Source of the DNA: Chlorogloeopsis fritschii
GTDB lineage: Bacteria; Cyanobacteriota; Cyanobacteriia; Cyanobacteriales; Nostocaceae
Assembly (NCBI RefSeq): GCF_043099315.1
Contig: NZ_CP170746.1
Length of the DNA stretch: 64,000 bases
Strand: one strand, 5' to 3'
Positions within the stretch are counted from its first letter, which is position 1; each line of letters starts with the position of its first letter. Under the pieces are notes generated by a model. It was not told where the DNA came from. It made no database searches and saw only the letters and a list, made by a program, of their open reading frames with translations. Both the position numbers and the translations under genes were made by a program. Shown one piece after another: positions 17,991 to 25,812 of this stretch.

Positions 17991-18510
17991 TTAGAGTCGT
18001 AACCAGCCAGTGCCGTGCCAGATATAAATAAACAAAACTCCAGCAACTAAAGCTCCAAGATTCCATTTTATTGAACGCTTCAGTAAGCCCAAGCGTCGAG
18101 AATATCTGGCTGCCTGTGCTTGCATTATTGTTCTCTTCTCAAAGTTGGCAACAAAGTTTGAAAGCCAAGTTTTTGCTTCTTCTAATTTACGAAAATCTTT
18201 AATATCAAAAAAGCGTTCTTGAGTATCAATGAGAGTTTCTACTGCTTCTAGATCAGCTTTAGTTTTCGCTCTAGCTAGTGTATCTTTAACCTGTTGAATC
18301 TGATTCATCTGCTCTTTTACTTGATAGCTAATCTGACTAGCATTTTGTCGGTCGATTCTAGCAGTATTTACAATTCCTAAAGGAATAAGTAATAAAAATA
18401 ATATTCCGTAGCAGAAATATATAAATAGCAATTAATACTGTCACTATACCGAATAGCCAAAATTTAGAGTGTTTTAAAAGTCTAGCCAAAGTAAGAGCAG
18501 TTTCTTTCAT
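17991..18510 (-). pseudogene. Frameshifted membrane/coiled-coil protein gene (HpsJ-like tail)
   Basis: The ATG at 18510 opens a frame MKETALTLARLLKHSKFWLF that runs into a membrane segment and stops at 18358-18360. A second frame, open from about 18431 to 17991, continues the membrane segment (ILFLLLIPLGIVN), a coiled coil (about 70 residues) and a final membrane helix ending WNLGALVAGVLFIYIWHGTGWLRL. The two overlap between about 18360 and 18431, so one small indel there would join them into a protein of about 170 residues with two membrane segments around a coiled coil. The C-terminal helix resembles that of HpsJ-type hormogonium polysaccharide proteins as I remember them. It may be a sequencing error or a real mutation. 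Confidence 0.55.
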
Positions 18511-18724
18511 AGCACTCCATTTATCTACTCTAACTCATGCAGTTATAAAATCTTTAAGTTCCAGTGTTATTGACACTCATGTAAATTCTTTGGATAAACT
18601 ATTAATTCATGTGTGTAAATTTAGCCTAATTTTAAACTCAATAAATAAGAGTGAAATAAGAATAAAGTAAGATAAGTTAAGTGAATTATTCCTGCTCTAG
18701 CAAATAAAGCAATTTCTATAAGCA

Positions 18725-19687
18725 ATGACTAAATATTTAATTAATCGTCTACTAATTTCTATTCCGACGTTATTTGCCATTAGTATAATAATTTTCGCTA
18801 TCCTGGCATTGGCACCAGGCGATCCCATGGGAGAGTTTGCATTGAATCCCTCTCTGACAGCCGAAGTTCGCGAAAACGTCAGAAGATCCTTAGGTTTAGA
18901 TCAGCCGATCTACATCCGTTACATCAAATGGTTTGTAGCTTTTATGACTGGAGATATGGGCTATTCTTTTACTAGCCGTAGTCCAGTTGGTGCACTGATT
19001 CTCCAACGTTTGCCGACAACATTGTGGGTGGTAGGCTCTGCTTACATTCTGGGTACAATTTTGGCTGTTCCTTTGGGAGTAATCTCGGCTCTCAAACGCC
19101 ATTCTGTTTTTGATGTAATTTTAACTACTCTAGTTTTTTTTGGGTTTTCGCTACCGACATTTTTTACGGGCTTGCTGTTTATTATTATTTTTAGCGTCCA
19201 ATTAAAATGGTTGCCTTTTATCTACAACAGTACTTTACAAGTGACAGATTGGCAGAGCTTTACCGCTCAAATTCAACAGTCGATTATGCCTGTATGCGTG
19301 TTAGCACTATGGCAAGCAGCAATGCTAATGCGCTTTGTCCGTTCTGAGGTGCTAGAAAATCTTCATCAAGATTACGTGCGTACAGCTTATGCTAAGGGAT
19401 TGCCTACATTTGCAGTGATTTATCGCCACGTCTTGCGAAATGCTCTCATCCCTGTAGTCACACTAGTCGCATTGGATATTCCTAATATTTTTACAGGAGC
19501 TTTAGTTACAGAACAAGTTTTTCGCGTTCCTGGTATTGGTGCATTACTAATTGACTCTATTTATCGCAACGATACACCAGTTGTTATGGCAATTACTTTT
19601 ATATATGCAATTTTGATTGTTGTTTTTAATCTAATTGCAGATATTCTCTATGGTTTACTAGATCCGCGTGTCAAATATACGAAGTAG
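18725..19687 (+). CDS. Peptide/nickel-type ABC transporter permease, DppB family
   Basis: 320 residues with six membrane helices. The N-terminus MTKYLINRLLISIPTLFAISIIIFAILALAPGDP is typical of DppB/OppB. The EAA loop that contacts the ATPase reads DYVRTAYAKGLPTFAVIYRHVLRNALIPVVT (residues about 217-247), and the C-terminus is NLIADILYGLLDPRVKY. It forms half of the membrane channel for oligopeptides or similar solutes. The gene begins a two-gene unit with the next permease 14 bp downstream. No ATPase gene follows, so the ATP-binding subunits must be encoded elsewhere. Confidence 0.93.
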   Translation: MTKYLINRLLISIPTLFAISIIIFAILALAPGDPMGEFALNPSLTAEVRENVRRSLGLDQPIYIRYIKWFVAFMTGDMGYSFTSRSPVGALILQRLPTTLWVVGSAYILGTILAVPLGVISALKRHSVFDVILTTLVFFGFSLPTFFTGLLFIIIFSVQLKWLPFIYNSTLQVTDWQSFTAQIQQSIMPVCVLALWQAAMLMRFVRSEVLENLHQDYVRTAYAKGLPTFAVIYRHVLRNALIPVVTLVALDIPNIFTGALVTEQVFRVPGIGALLIDSIYRNDTPVVMAITFIYAILIVVFNLIADILYGLLDPRVKYTK

Positions 19688-19701
19688 TTGGAAAAATAGT
19701 T

Positions 19702-20646
19702 ATGTTTAAGCGATCGCCCGATCCAATCCCGGAAGTCGGAATTTCTCCTGTAACAGCAGATATTACTCCTATACAAGGAACACCCAAACAAGATGCATGG
19801 CGCAAATTCAGGCGCAATCGTGCAGCGATGCTGGCTACTGTTGTACTGCTAATTATCGTTTTGAGTGTCCTATTTGGCCCCTTAATATACACAACTCCCA
19901 TTAATAAAGTAGACTTCTCCCAAGCTACCCTTCCCCCCAGTTGGGAACATCCCTTTGGTACAAATGACCTCGGTCAAGATATATTAGCTAGAGTTTTGTA
20001 TGGGGGACGAATATCAATTGCCGTTGGCATTTTTTCAATGTTGGTTGCCATATTTCTGGGTACACTCGTGGGTGCAATTTCCGGTTTTTTTGGCGGTTGG
20101 CTCGATATGATTTTAATGCGCTGCACCGACTTGTGCCTGGCTTTACCGCGATTGCCACTTTTATTATTGGTAATATTTCTGTTTCGTGATGCGATTAGGG
20201 CGATCGCCGGGCCGGAGTTGGGTATATTTGTGTTGGTAGTCCTGGTGATCGGTGGACTCAATTGGATGTCTGTAGCAAGATTAGTACGAGCTGGCTTTTT
20301 GACAGTACGGGAAATGGAATTTGTCACAGCAGCTCGTGCCCTTGGCGCTACTCCCTGGCGGCTGATTTGGATGCACATTCTTCCCAATGTCATCAGTCCA
20401 GTATTGGTTGCTGCTACGCTGGCAGTAAGTACAGCAATTATTACCGAATCCACCCTCAGCTTTTTTGGTTTGGGTTTTCCGCCAGACGTGCCAACCTGGG
20501 GAAGGATGCTTTATGAAGCACAAAACTTTTTGGAATTTGCTCCCTATATGGTGATTTTTCCGGGGATGGCAATATTTCTCACAGTCCTAAGTATTAACTA
20601 TATAGGTGATGGTTTAAGAGATGCTTTCGATCCCAGATTGTCCTAA
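19702..20646 (+). CDS. Peptide/nickel-type ABC transporter permease, DppC family
   Basis: 314 residues. The DppC N-terminal helix is preceded by DAWRKFRRNRAAMLATVVLLIIVLSVLFGP, followed by the HPFGTNDLGQDILARVLYGGRIS motif of the family. The EAA motif is EFVTAARALGATPWRLIWMHILPNVISPVLV, and the ending is INYIGDGLRDAFDPRLS. With the upstream DppB-like protein it should form the heterodimeric channel of a peptide importer. Translation is probably coupled, since only 14 bp separate the genes. The binding protein on the opposite strand at 20898-22634 converges on this gene and is the likely partner. Confidence 0.93.
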   Translation: MFKRSPDPIPEVGISPVTADITPIQGTPKQDAWRKFRRNRAAMLATVVLLIIVLSVLFGPLIYTTPINKVDFSQATLPPSWEHPFGTNDLGQDILARVLYGGRISIAVGIFSMLVAIFLGTLVGAISGFFGGWLDMILMRCTDLCLALPRLPLLLLVIFLFRDAIRAIAGPELGIFVLVVLVIGGLNWMSVARLVRAGFLTVREMEFVTAARALGATPWRLIWMHILPNVISPVLVAATLAVSTAIITESTLSFFGLGFPPDVPTWGRMLYEAQNFLEFAPYMVIFPGMAIFLTVLSINYIGDGLRDAFDPRLS

Positions 20647-20897
20647 ATCACTGTTTTAATTTAAGTAGCCTTACTGAACTGCGTATACTAATTTCCCTGG
20701 AATATGTACTTAATATTAAAAAACTAACCACAAAGAACACAAAGAACACAAAGGAAGAAATTGATACTCATTAAGTGAAAGCTTATAGAGAATTGGTAGT
20801 ACAACAGGGTACAGGGAACAGGACAATTAAACTTATCTGTCTCCTGTCTCCTATCCCCTATTACCTAATCTTCCTTCTGCCATCTGCCTTCTTGCAC

Positions 20898-22634
20898 TTA
20901 CTTTCGTCTCCAATCTTTAATATTCCAAGTATCGGCATCCCACGGAGTTGTATCTACACCAACAAGTCTATTGTTGACTCCAACAACGTTAGCTCGAACT
21001 ATTAAGGGAATAACCGCCCCATCTTTAATTAACAGATCGTTCATCTGAATAAATAGCTGCCGACGCTTTTGGGGATTTAACTCAGTTGCAGACTGTTTCC
21101 AAAGGGCATCATATTGAGGATTGCAGTAACGTGAAGTATTTTGCCGAGACCAATTATTCTTTTTCTGAGGAATTTCATCACAAGTCCAACTCTTCATGTA
21201 GGCGCCTGGATCTGGGCTGTTATTACCTGTAGTAAACATTTGCATATCAGCGTAGAAGTGAAGAGTGGTATCTGGATTAGCAGGATCGGCTGAAAAGAAA
21301 ATACTCGGATCAATACTTTTGAGTTCTACCCTGACGCCAAGAGATGTTAATGCTTGTTTAACAATTTCTTGAGTTTTCTGACGCAGTGGGTTAACTGATG
21401 TTTGGAAAAGAACACTCATCTCCTTGCCATTTTTATCTCGGATGCCGTTACCATTTGTATCTTTCCATCCAGCCTCATCCAGTAAGGCAGCAGCTTTTTG
21501 CAAGTTAAATTCGTATTTAGTATTAGGTGAATTATAAATATCAGGTGCGACTAAGAGATTTACAGCCGGGCGTCCGATCGCACCATATAATTGTTTGGCA
21601 ATGGTGTCGCGATCGATAGCATAGCTAAAAGCCTGACGAACTTTGCGATCGCTAAAAAAGGGATGGCGATATTTGAGACTTGAGCGTTCACCCTCCTGCG
21701 TTGCCTGGTTGGGATCTGTCTGATTAATCAACATCCGCTCTACTTCAGCACCAAAGCTAGTTTGTAGTTTACCTTGACCTGCGGTTTCCAGTTGCTTGAG
21801 GATTGGGGCTTCTACCTGGAGATTCCAAGCGAAATCTGCGTTTTGTGTCTGCAGCACTGCTCTAGCAGCCGAAGTTGCATCACCACCACCCTTGAGTTCT
21901 ACTCGTTTAAATAAAGGCTGACTGGCTTCGCGAAATACAGGATTAGGCTCATAGATGATAATATCACCGGGCTTGAATTGTACTACTCGGTAAGGGCCAG
22001 TGCCGACAGGAAGTAAATTACCTGGAGCCTCCCTAGCGTTAGAGCCGTTATATTTCTCAAAAATATGGCGAGGCAAGATCATCCCGTTTTCGCCAACAAA
22101 AGGTAACGACCAAGCTGGATTGATATTCTTAAAATTGATTTTGACGGTATAATCGTCAACAGCTTCAACGTTTTTAACAGCTTCATAATAGGCAGTACTA
22201 GTGGCACCTACAGCTGGGTTAGAAAGAAACTTATAAGTGAAAACCACATCTTGTGCTGTAAAAGATTGACCATCAGACCACTTAATTCCCTGCTTGAGCT
22301 TCCAAGTGACTGAGGTGCCATCTTTCGCTATTCCACCATTCTCAACGGTAGGAATTTCCGCAGCGAGAAAAAGGATTAATTTACCGTCTTTATTGTAAGT
22401 GGCAAGGGGTTCGTAAGTAACTCGACTGCCCTCAAAATCTTTATTACCTTGGGCTAGATGGGGATTGAGGATAGTTGGCGCTTGCCAGTAGAGAAGTCGT
22501 AAAGTATTGCTATTGCCCCCAACAGAAGTAGACTCTTGGGCGGTGGGAGAAGAACAGGCAGACAAGAAGGATACACATATGCATGACAAGGCAATAATCT
22601 GAGCTTTGCTTAATTTTTTGAAGTTAAACATCAT
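20898..22634 (-). CDS. Peptide ABC transporter substrate-binding lipoprotein (SBP family 5)
   Basis: 578 residues. The N-terminus has a lysine-rich start, a hydrophobic segment and the lipobox LSAC, so it should be a lipoprotein anchored in the membrane with the domain in the periplasm. The mature part shows the SBP_bac_5 pattern: LAAEIPTVENGGIAKDGTSVTWKLKQGIKWSDGQSFTAQDVVFTYKF (residues about 90-136), VGTGPYRVVQF, and SYAIDRDTIAKQLYGAIGRPAVNLL. It delivers peptides or related solutes to the permeases. The gene is convergent with the two permease genes, with 251 bp between that include CTCCTGTCTCC-type repeats and no obvious extra gene. The ATG at 22634 has an adjacent ATG one codon in. Confidence 0.93.
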   Translation of the reverse strand: MMFNFKKLSKAQIIALSCICVSFLSACSSPTAQESTSVGGNSNTLRLLYWQAPTILNPHLAQGNKDFEGSRVTYEPLATYNKDGKLILFLAAEIPTVENGGIAKDGTSVTWKLKQGIKWSDGQSFTAQDVVFTYKFLSNPAVGATSTAYYEAVKNVEAVDDYTVKINFKNINPAWSLPFVGENGMILPRHIFEKYNGSNAREAPGNLLPVGTGPYRVVQFKPGDIIIYEPNPVFREASQPLFKRVELKGGGDATSAARAVLQTQNADFAWNLQVEAPILKQLETAGQGKLQTSFGAEVERMLINQTDPNQATQEGERSSLKYRHPFFSDRKVRQAFSYAIDRDTIAKQLYGAIGRPAVNLLVAPDIYNSPNTKYEFNLQKAAALLDEAGWKDTNGNGIRDKNGKEMSVLFQTSVNPLRQKTQEIVKQALTSLGVRVELKSIDPSIFFSADPANPDTTLHFYADMQMFTTGNNSPDPGAYMKSWTCDEIPQKKNNWSRQNTSRYCNPQYDALWKQSATELNPQKRRQLFIQMNDLLIKDGAVIPLIVRANVVGVNNRLVGVDTTPWDADTWNIKDWRRK

Positions 22635-22669
22635 AAATGTAAAAATTTCTACCCACCCTTAACTGTGGG

Positions 22670-23638
22670 CTATAAATTGACTTTTTGCCATGCCAACTTT
22701 GCCGCACCCAACATCCCGGCAGAATTGCCTAATTCCGCTGCCAACAGTTGTATTCCCACGCGAGATGTTCTCAACACTCGCTTTTCAATTTCTCTTTTGG
22801 CTGCTGGTAAGAAAAACTCAGCACTAGCGCTGACACCACCACCAATTACGATCGCTTCTGGTGTCAGTACGTAAATTAAACTAGTTAACCCGATACCCAA
22901 ATCTCTACCGTACTCCTGCCAAAAAGCCAAAGCTTGAGGATCTCCCGCTTTTGCCAAACTGCCCAACTCTGCTGGATCTTTGCCAGTGCGGCGACGAATT
23001 GCCGTAATTGAGACATATTGCTCCAGAGAGCCTTGGTTACCACTATTACACGCCGGGCCATCTGGATTAAACGTAATTAAACCCAATTCCCCAGCTGCTC
23101 CATAATGCCCTACAAACAATTTCCCATTTAGAATAATTGCACCACCAACACCAGTCCCCAAAGTTAGTAAAATCAGATTTTGAAAGTAGCGCCCGGCTCC
23201 TAACCAAGCTTCTCCCCAGCCCGCACAATTAGCATCATTAGCCACAACCGTTGGTTTGCCAGTTTTTGCTTCCAGAGCGTCAGCAAGGGGAACATCGCAC
23301 CATCCTGGCAGGTTAATAGCGAGTTTAGCAATTCTTCCGGCTGCATCTGGAGGCCCAGGAGTACCAACACCAATGGCTATAGTTTGATTTTCCGGATCGA
23401 GTAGGGCGATCGCATCCACCATTGCCGCTATTACTGCCTCTGGGGTTGCAGGTTGGGGAGTCGCTACAGTTAAAGACTTGCGGCAAGTACCATCAGCTGT
23501 GAAACGCCCCAGCTTAATTGCTGTTCCCCCCAAGTCAATACCAATTACTTCTGGTGTCACCACAATACCCTTTCTGCCGACTGAGCCTAATGTGCGCCTA
23601 ACGTTGCACATTTTTTCGTTATGAACGTCATGAGTCAT
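22670..23638 (-). CDS. ROK family sugar kinase (glucokinase-like)
   Basis: 322 residues. The phosphate-binding loop is VIGIDLGGTAIKLGRF, PGWCDVPLADAL lies in the middle, NDANCAGWGEAWLGAGR contains the catalytic Asp, LTLGTGVGGAIILNGKLFVGHYGAAGELG is the second ATP motif, and CNSGNQGSLEQYVS is the ROK zinc-site region. The classic CGCGRGCLE-type motif is replaced by ACNSGNQGSLE, so zinc binding is weakened. It probably phosphorylates glucose or another hexose in the cytosol. The ATG at 23638 has a good AAAGGA ribosome site; a GTG at 23560 preceded by AAAGGG gives a start nearer to those of homologues, and I cannot choose between them. Confidence 0.87.
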   Translation of the reverse strand: MTHDVHNEKMCNVRRTLGSVGRKGIVVTPEVIGIDLGGTAIKLGRFTADGTCRKSLTVATPQPATPEAVIAAMVDAIALLDPENQTIAIGVGTPGPPDAAGRIAKLAINLPGWCDVPLADALEAKTGKPTVVANDANCAGWGEAWLGAGRYFQNLILLTLGTGVGGAIILNGKLFVGHYGAAGELGLITFNPDGPACNSGNQGSLEQYVSITAIRRRTGKDPAELGSLAKAGDPQALAFWQEYGRDLGIGLTSLIYVLTPEAIVIGGGVSASAEFFLPAAKREIEKRVLRTSRVGIQLLAAELGNSAGMLGAAKLAWQKVNL

Positions 23639-23711
23639 TTATCCTTTGTGTTACAAATGACTAATGACAACCCTCACGAGTAAATGTGTAAATTGCATAC
23701 GTAACAGCTTA

Positions 23712-23909
23712 TTACCTGTGGTTAGTTTTTTTCTGGCTGATTTTACTTGGCTCAACTGTAACTTGACTGACATAAGTCATTGAAGATGAATGTAAATTGG
23801 CTTGTGCCTGCCAAGATGGGAGGGGCGTACCACGTAAAATGCCAGCAAGGGCAACAGAGAGCATAAAGCCACCAGCAGCAGCCGCAACTAAAGAAAGATT
23901 ATCTTTCAC
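23712..23909 (-). CDS. Small membrane-anchored protein
   Basis: 65 residues from a GTG start. The sequence begins MKDNLSLVAAAAGGFMLSVALAGILRG, one hydrophobic helix, followed by a polar tail with SSMTYVSQVTVEPSKIS. It looks like a signal anchor or a cleavable signal rather than a random frame, since hydrophobicity, Ala/Gly-rich helix and Pro turn are in order. It follows the ROK gene's upstream region on the same strand. I do not recognise a family, so the gene is provisional. Confidence 0.5.
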   Translation of the reverse strand: MKDNLSLVAAAAGGFMLSVALAGILRGTPLPSWQAQANLHSSSMTYVSQVTVEPSKISQKKTNHR

Positions 23910-24060
23910 ACGATTCTCTCAGGTGAATTACAACAAATAATAGACTAGCAAATCAAATTATCAAATGAGGGTAGTTAGTAGACTGTAAATACGCACTCCC
24001 TGAAGCACCTCAAAATAACAGCATAATAAAATCACACAACTATATACTTCTTATTGAAAA

Positions 24061-24384
24061 ATGACACAGCTATCTCACCCTCATCGCACCCGCATCTTAC
24101 CGCCATCTCCAATAACAGTTTCTGAAAAGAACCGCCGTCAGGAAAAGCAAAATGCTCTTGCTATGCGGTGTCGTGTTGTTTTCGAGCGCTTGCGCCCACA
24201 ACTTATAGATACTCATTACAACTGTTATATAGCCATCGATCCAGAGAGCGAAAACTATTTTATTGATCCAACACTAAAGGGAATAACGCAAAAAATCCGT
24301 GATGCCTATGGTAACCCTGATCGGGTTAAACTCACCATCTTTCGACTCAACGACACAGGAACCTGCGGTAGGTTATGGGTTTAG
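24061..24384 (+). CDS. Hypothetical protein, upstream partner of a decayed aspartyl-protease-like gene
   Basis: 107 residues from an ATG at 24061. The C-terminal half, RVVFERLRPQLIDTHYNCYIAIDPESENYFIDPTL...RLNDTGTCGRL, resembles a small cyanobacterial family with a motif like HYNWYIAIEPESGDYFID...G.CGR, usually encoded just ahead of a retropepsin-like protein. No catalytic motif or membrane segment is visible. Its last ten bases overlap the next frame, as expected for a translationally coupled pair. The function is unknown. Confidence 0.6.
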   Translation: MTQLSHPHRTRILPPSPITVSEKNRRQEKQNALAMRCRVVFERLRPQLIDTHYNCYIAIDPESENYFIDPTLKGITQKIRDAYGNPDRVKLTIFRLNDTGTCGRLWV

Positions 24385-24524
24385 GTGTCTTTGGGGATAA
24401 TGGCGAGCTATTATTTGAAATTCAGCTTATTGCTGCCAATGGCGAGATATTTTCTGTCGCACCAAACACACCACGCGATCACTGTCATTTTGAGCGTAGT
24501 GTCACCAGCTCCCTAAATCATTAA
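24375..24524 (+). pseudogene. Truncated aspartyl-protease-like protein
   Basis: The ATG at 24375 overlaps the stop of the previous gene. Its product starts MGLGVFGDNGELLFEIQLIAANGEIFSV, which I recall as the beginning of small retropepsin-like proteins in which ALLDTGF with the catalytic Asp should follow. Here the sequence turns into APNTPRDHCHFERS and stops after 49 residues, so the catalytic core is lost. The 3' end directly abuts the stop of the permease gene on the other strand. This is probably a remnant; the family assignment rests on about 28 residues. Confidence 0.45.
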
Positions 24525-25424
24525 CTATTTCCGAATTCCATTTTCTCGCCGCAAACGGGGATTAATAAATTCATTTAACCCTTCTCCCAGTAGCGATAGC
24601 CCCACCACCATTGATGTCATCGCTAGCCCCGGAAAAAGTGTAGTCCACCAAATGCCTGTAGATAGTGCTGGCAAAGCCTGTTTTAAATCGTGTCCCCATT
24701 CTGGTACTGCTTCCGGTAGTCCTAAACCTAAAAAGCCCAATCCACCCAAAATGAGAATGGCATCGGCAGCGTTAAGGGTAAATAGTACGGGTACGCTTTG
24801 AATAACGTTGAAAAATAAATAGCGAGAAAGTACTTGCCAGGTATTAGCACCGATCGCTTGTGCTGCTTCTATGTAGACTTCTGTTTTGACGCTGACAGTG
24901 TGGTTGCGGACAACTCGATAATACTGAGGAACGTAAGCAATACTAATGGCGATCGCGGCATTTAATATTCCCCGCCCCACTACAAACGCCAGCGTTACCG
25001 AAAGCAATAACCCCGGTAGAGTGTAGATGCTATCCATTAAAAACAGCAGCATCTTGTCTAATCTACCGCCAACATAGCCACTCACCATACCCAAAGGCAC
25101 ACCGATCGCCATACTCAGTGCGGTGGCTAGCAAAACAACTTGCAGTGCAGCTTTTGCACCTAAGATTGTGCGTGAGAATACGTCATAGCCCAAGCTATCG
25201 GTACCGAACCAATGCTTGGCTGAAGGTGGCTCAAGAGGAACGTTACTTAATAACTCTGTAGGGCTTTGCAGCCATCCCCAACTCACAAACAAAGGGGCAA
25301 ACAATGCTAGGAATATGAAAAAAAGGGTGATGGCTAACCCTACAAGCATTAACTGGTGAGAAAGGGTAGGACTTTTAGTAAAAATTAAAAATCTTTTTGA
25401 CAGTTGGGGTTTGATCAGGCTCAT
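24525..25424 (-). CDS. Second DppC-type ABC transporter permease
   Basis: About 299 residues from the ATG at 25424. An upstream in-frame extension runs into repeat DNA (CTGCCCTCTGCC) and is not credible. The features are the DppC set: HWFGTDSLGYDVFSRTILGAKAALQ, a long hydrophobic region, EAAQAIGANTWQVLSRYLFFNVIQSVPVL as the EAA loop, and LLGEGLNEFINPRLRR at the end. It is a paralogue of the permease at 19702 but not a recent copy. No DppB partner or ATPase is next to it, so it must work with subunits encoded elsewhere or is an orphan. Confidence 0.88.
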   Translation of the reverse strand: MSLIKPQLSKRFLIFTKSPTLSHQLMLVGLAITLFFIFLALFAPLFVSWGWLQSPTELLSNVPLEPPSAKHWFGTDSLGYDVFSRTILGAKAALQVVLLATALSMAIGVPLGMVSGYVGGRLDKMLLFLMDSIYTLPGLLLSVTLAFVVGRGILNAAIAISIAYVPQYYRVVRNHTVSVKTEVYIEAAQAIGANTWQVLSRYLFFNVIQSVPVLFTLNAADAILILGGLGFLGLGLPEAVPEWGHDLKQALPALSTGIWWTTLFPGLAMTSMVVGLSLLGEGLNEFINPRLRRENGIRK

Positions 25425-25812
25425 ATAGTTAAGAAGGCAGAGGGCAGAGGGCAGAGGGCAGTAGACGCGCAGCCATTCCGTAGGTAGGCAGAAGGTAAAA
25501 GCCCTATAGAACAATATTTAAGTCCGTTGAGACGGACTTGTGCTATGAGCCAGAGAATTAATTCTCTGGCAGGAAATAGGGTAGTACTCGACCAGGTTAA
25601 TTTTGATAGGGTTAATCAATTTTGATTTTCTTGTTTCTTTCTTCCTTTGCGCTCTACCCTTACGGGAAGCCGCTACGCGTCTAATGCGTACTTTGTGGTT
25701 CGTTCTCTTACCTATCAAATTTATTATGGTGGACTGGTAGGTTCAAGATATGAAGTAAAATTTTGAGTTTCCAGAGACATTTTGTCAACCCAAAACTCAA
25801 AACTCACTACTA
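25425..25812. repeat. Intergenic region with simple repeats and a paired-hairpin unit
   Basis: It starts with a GGCAGAGGGCAGAGGGCAG array at about 25435-25460. A 50-bp paired-hairpin element is at 25520-25569. Around 25645-25700 lies a segment (CTACCCTTACGGGAAGCCGC) that resembles other Nostoc dispersed repeats. No gene is recognised. Confidence 0.55.
25520..25569. repeat. Paired-hairpin dispersed element, family B
   Basis: The first hairpin is AAGTCCG, loop, CGGACTT (25520-25539). A 10-base linker GTGCTATGAG follows, then a 20-bp perfect palindrome CCAGAGAATTAATTCTCTGG (25550-25569). Related units in the opposite orientation lie at 33130-33272, where both stems differ but remain paired. Confidence 0.8.

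Noticed and set aside
24487..25514. Longer N-terminus for the second DppC permease
   Set aside because: The extension up to 25514 is translated from a CTGCCCTCTGCC simple repeat; the ATG at 25424 gives the normal start of the family.
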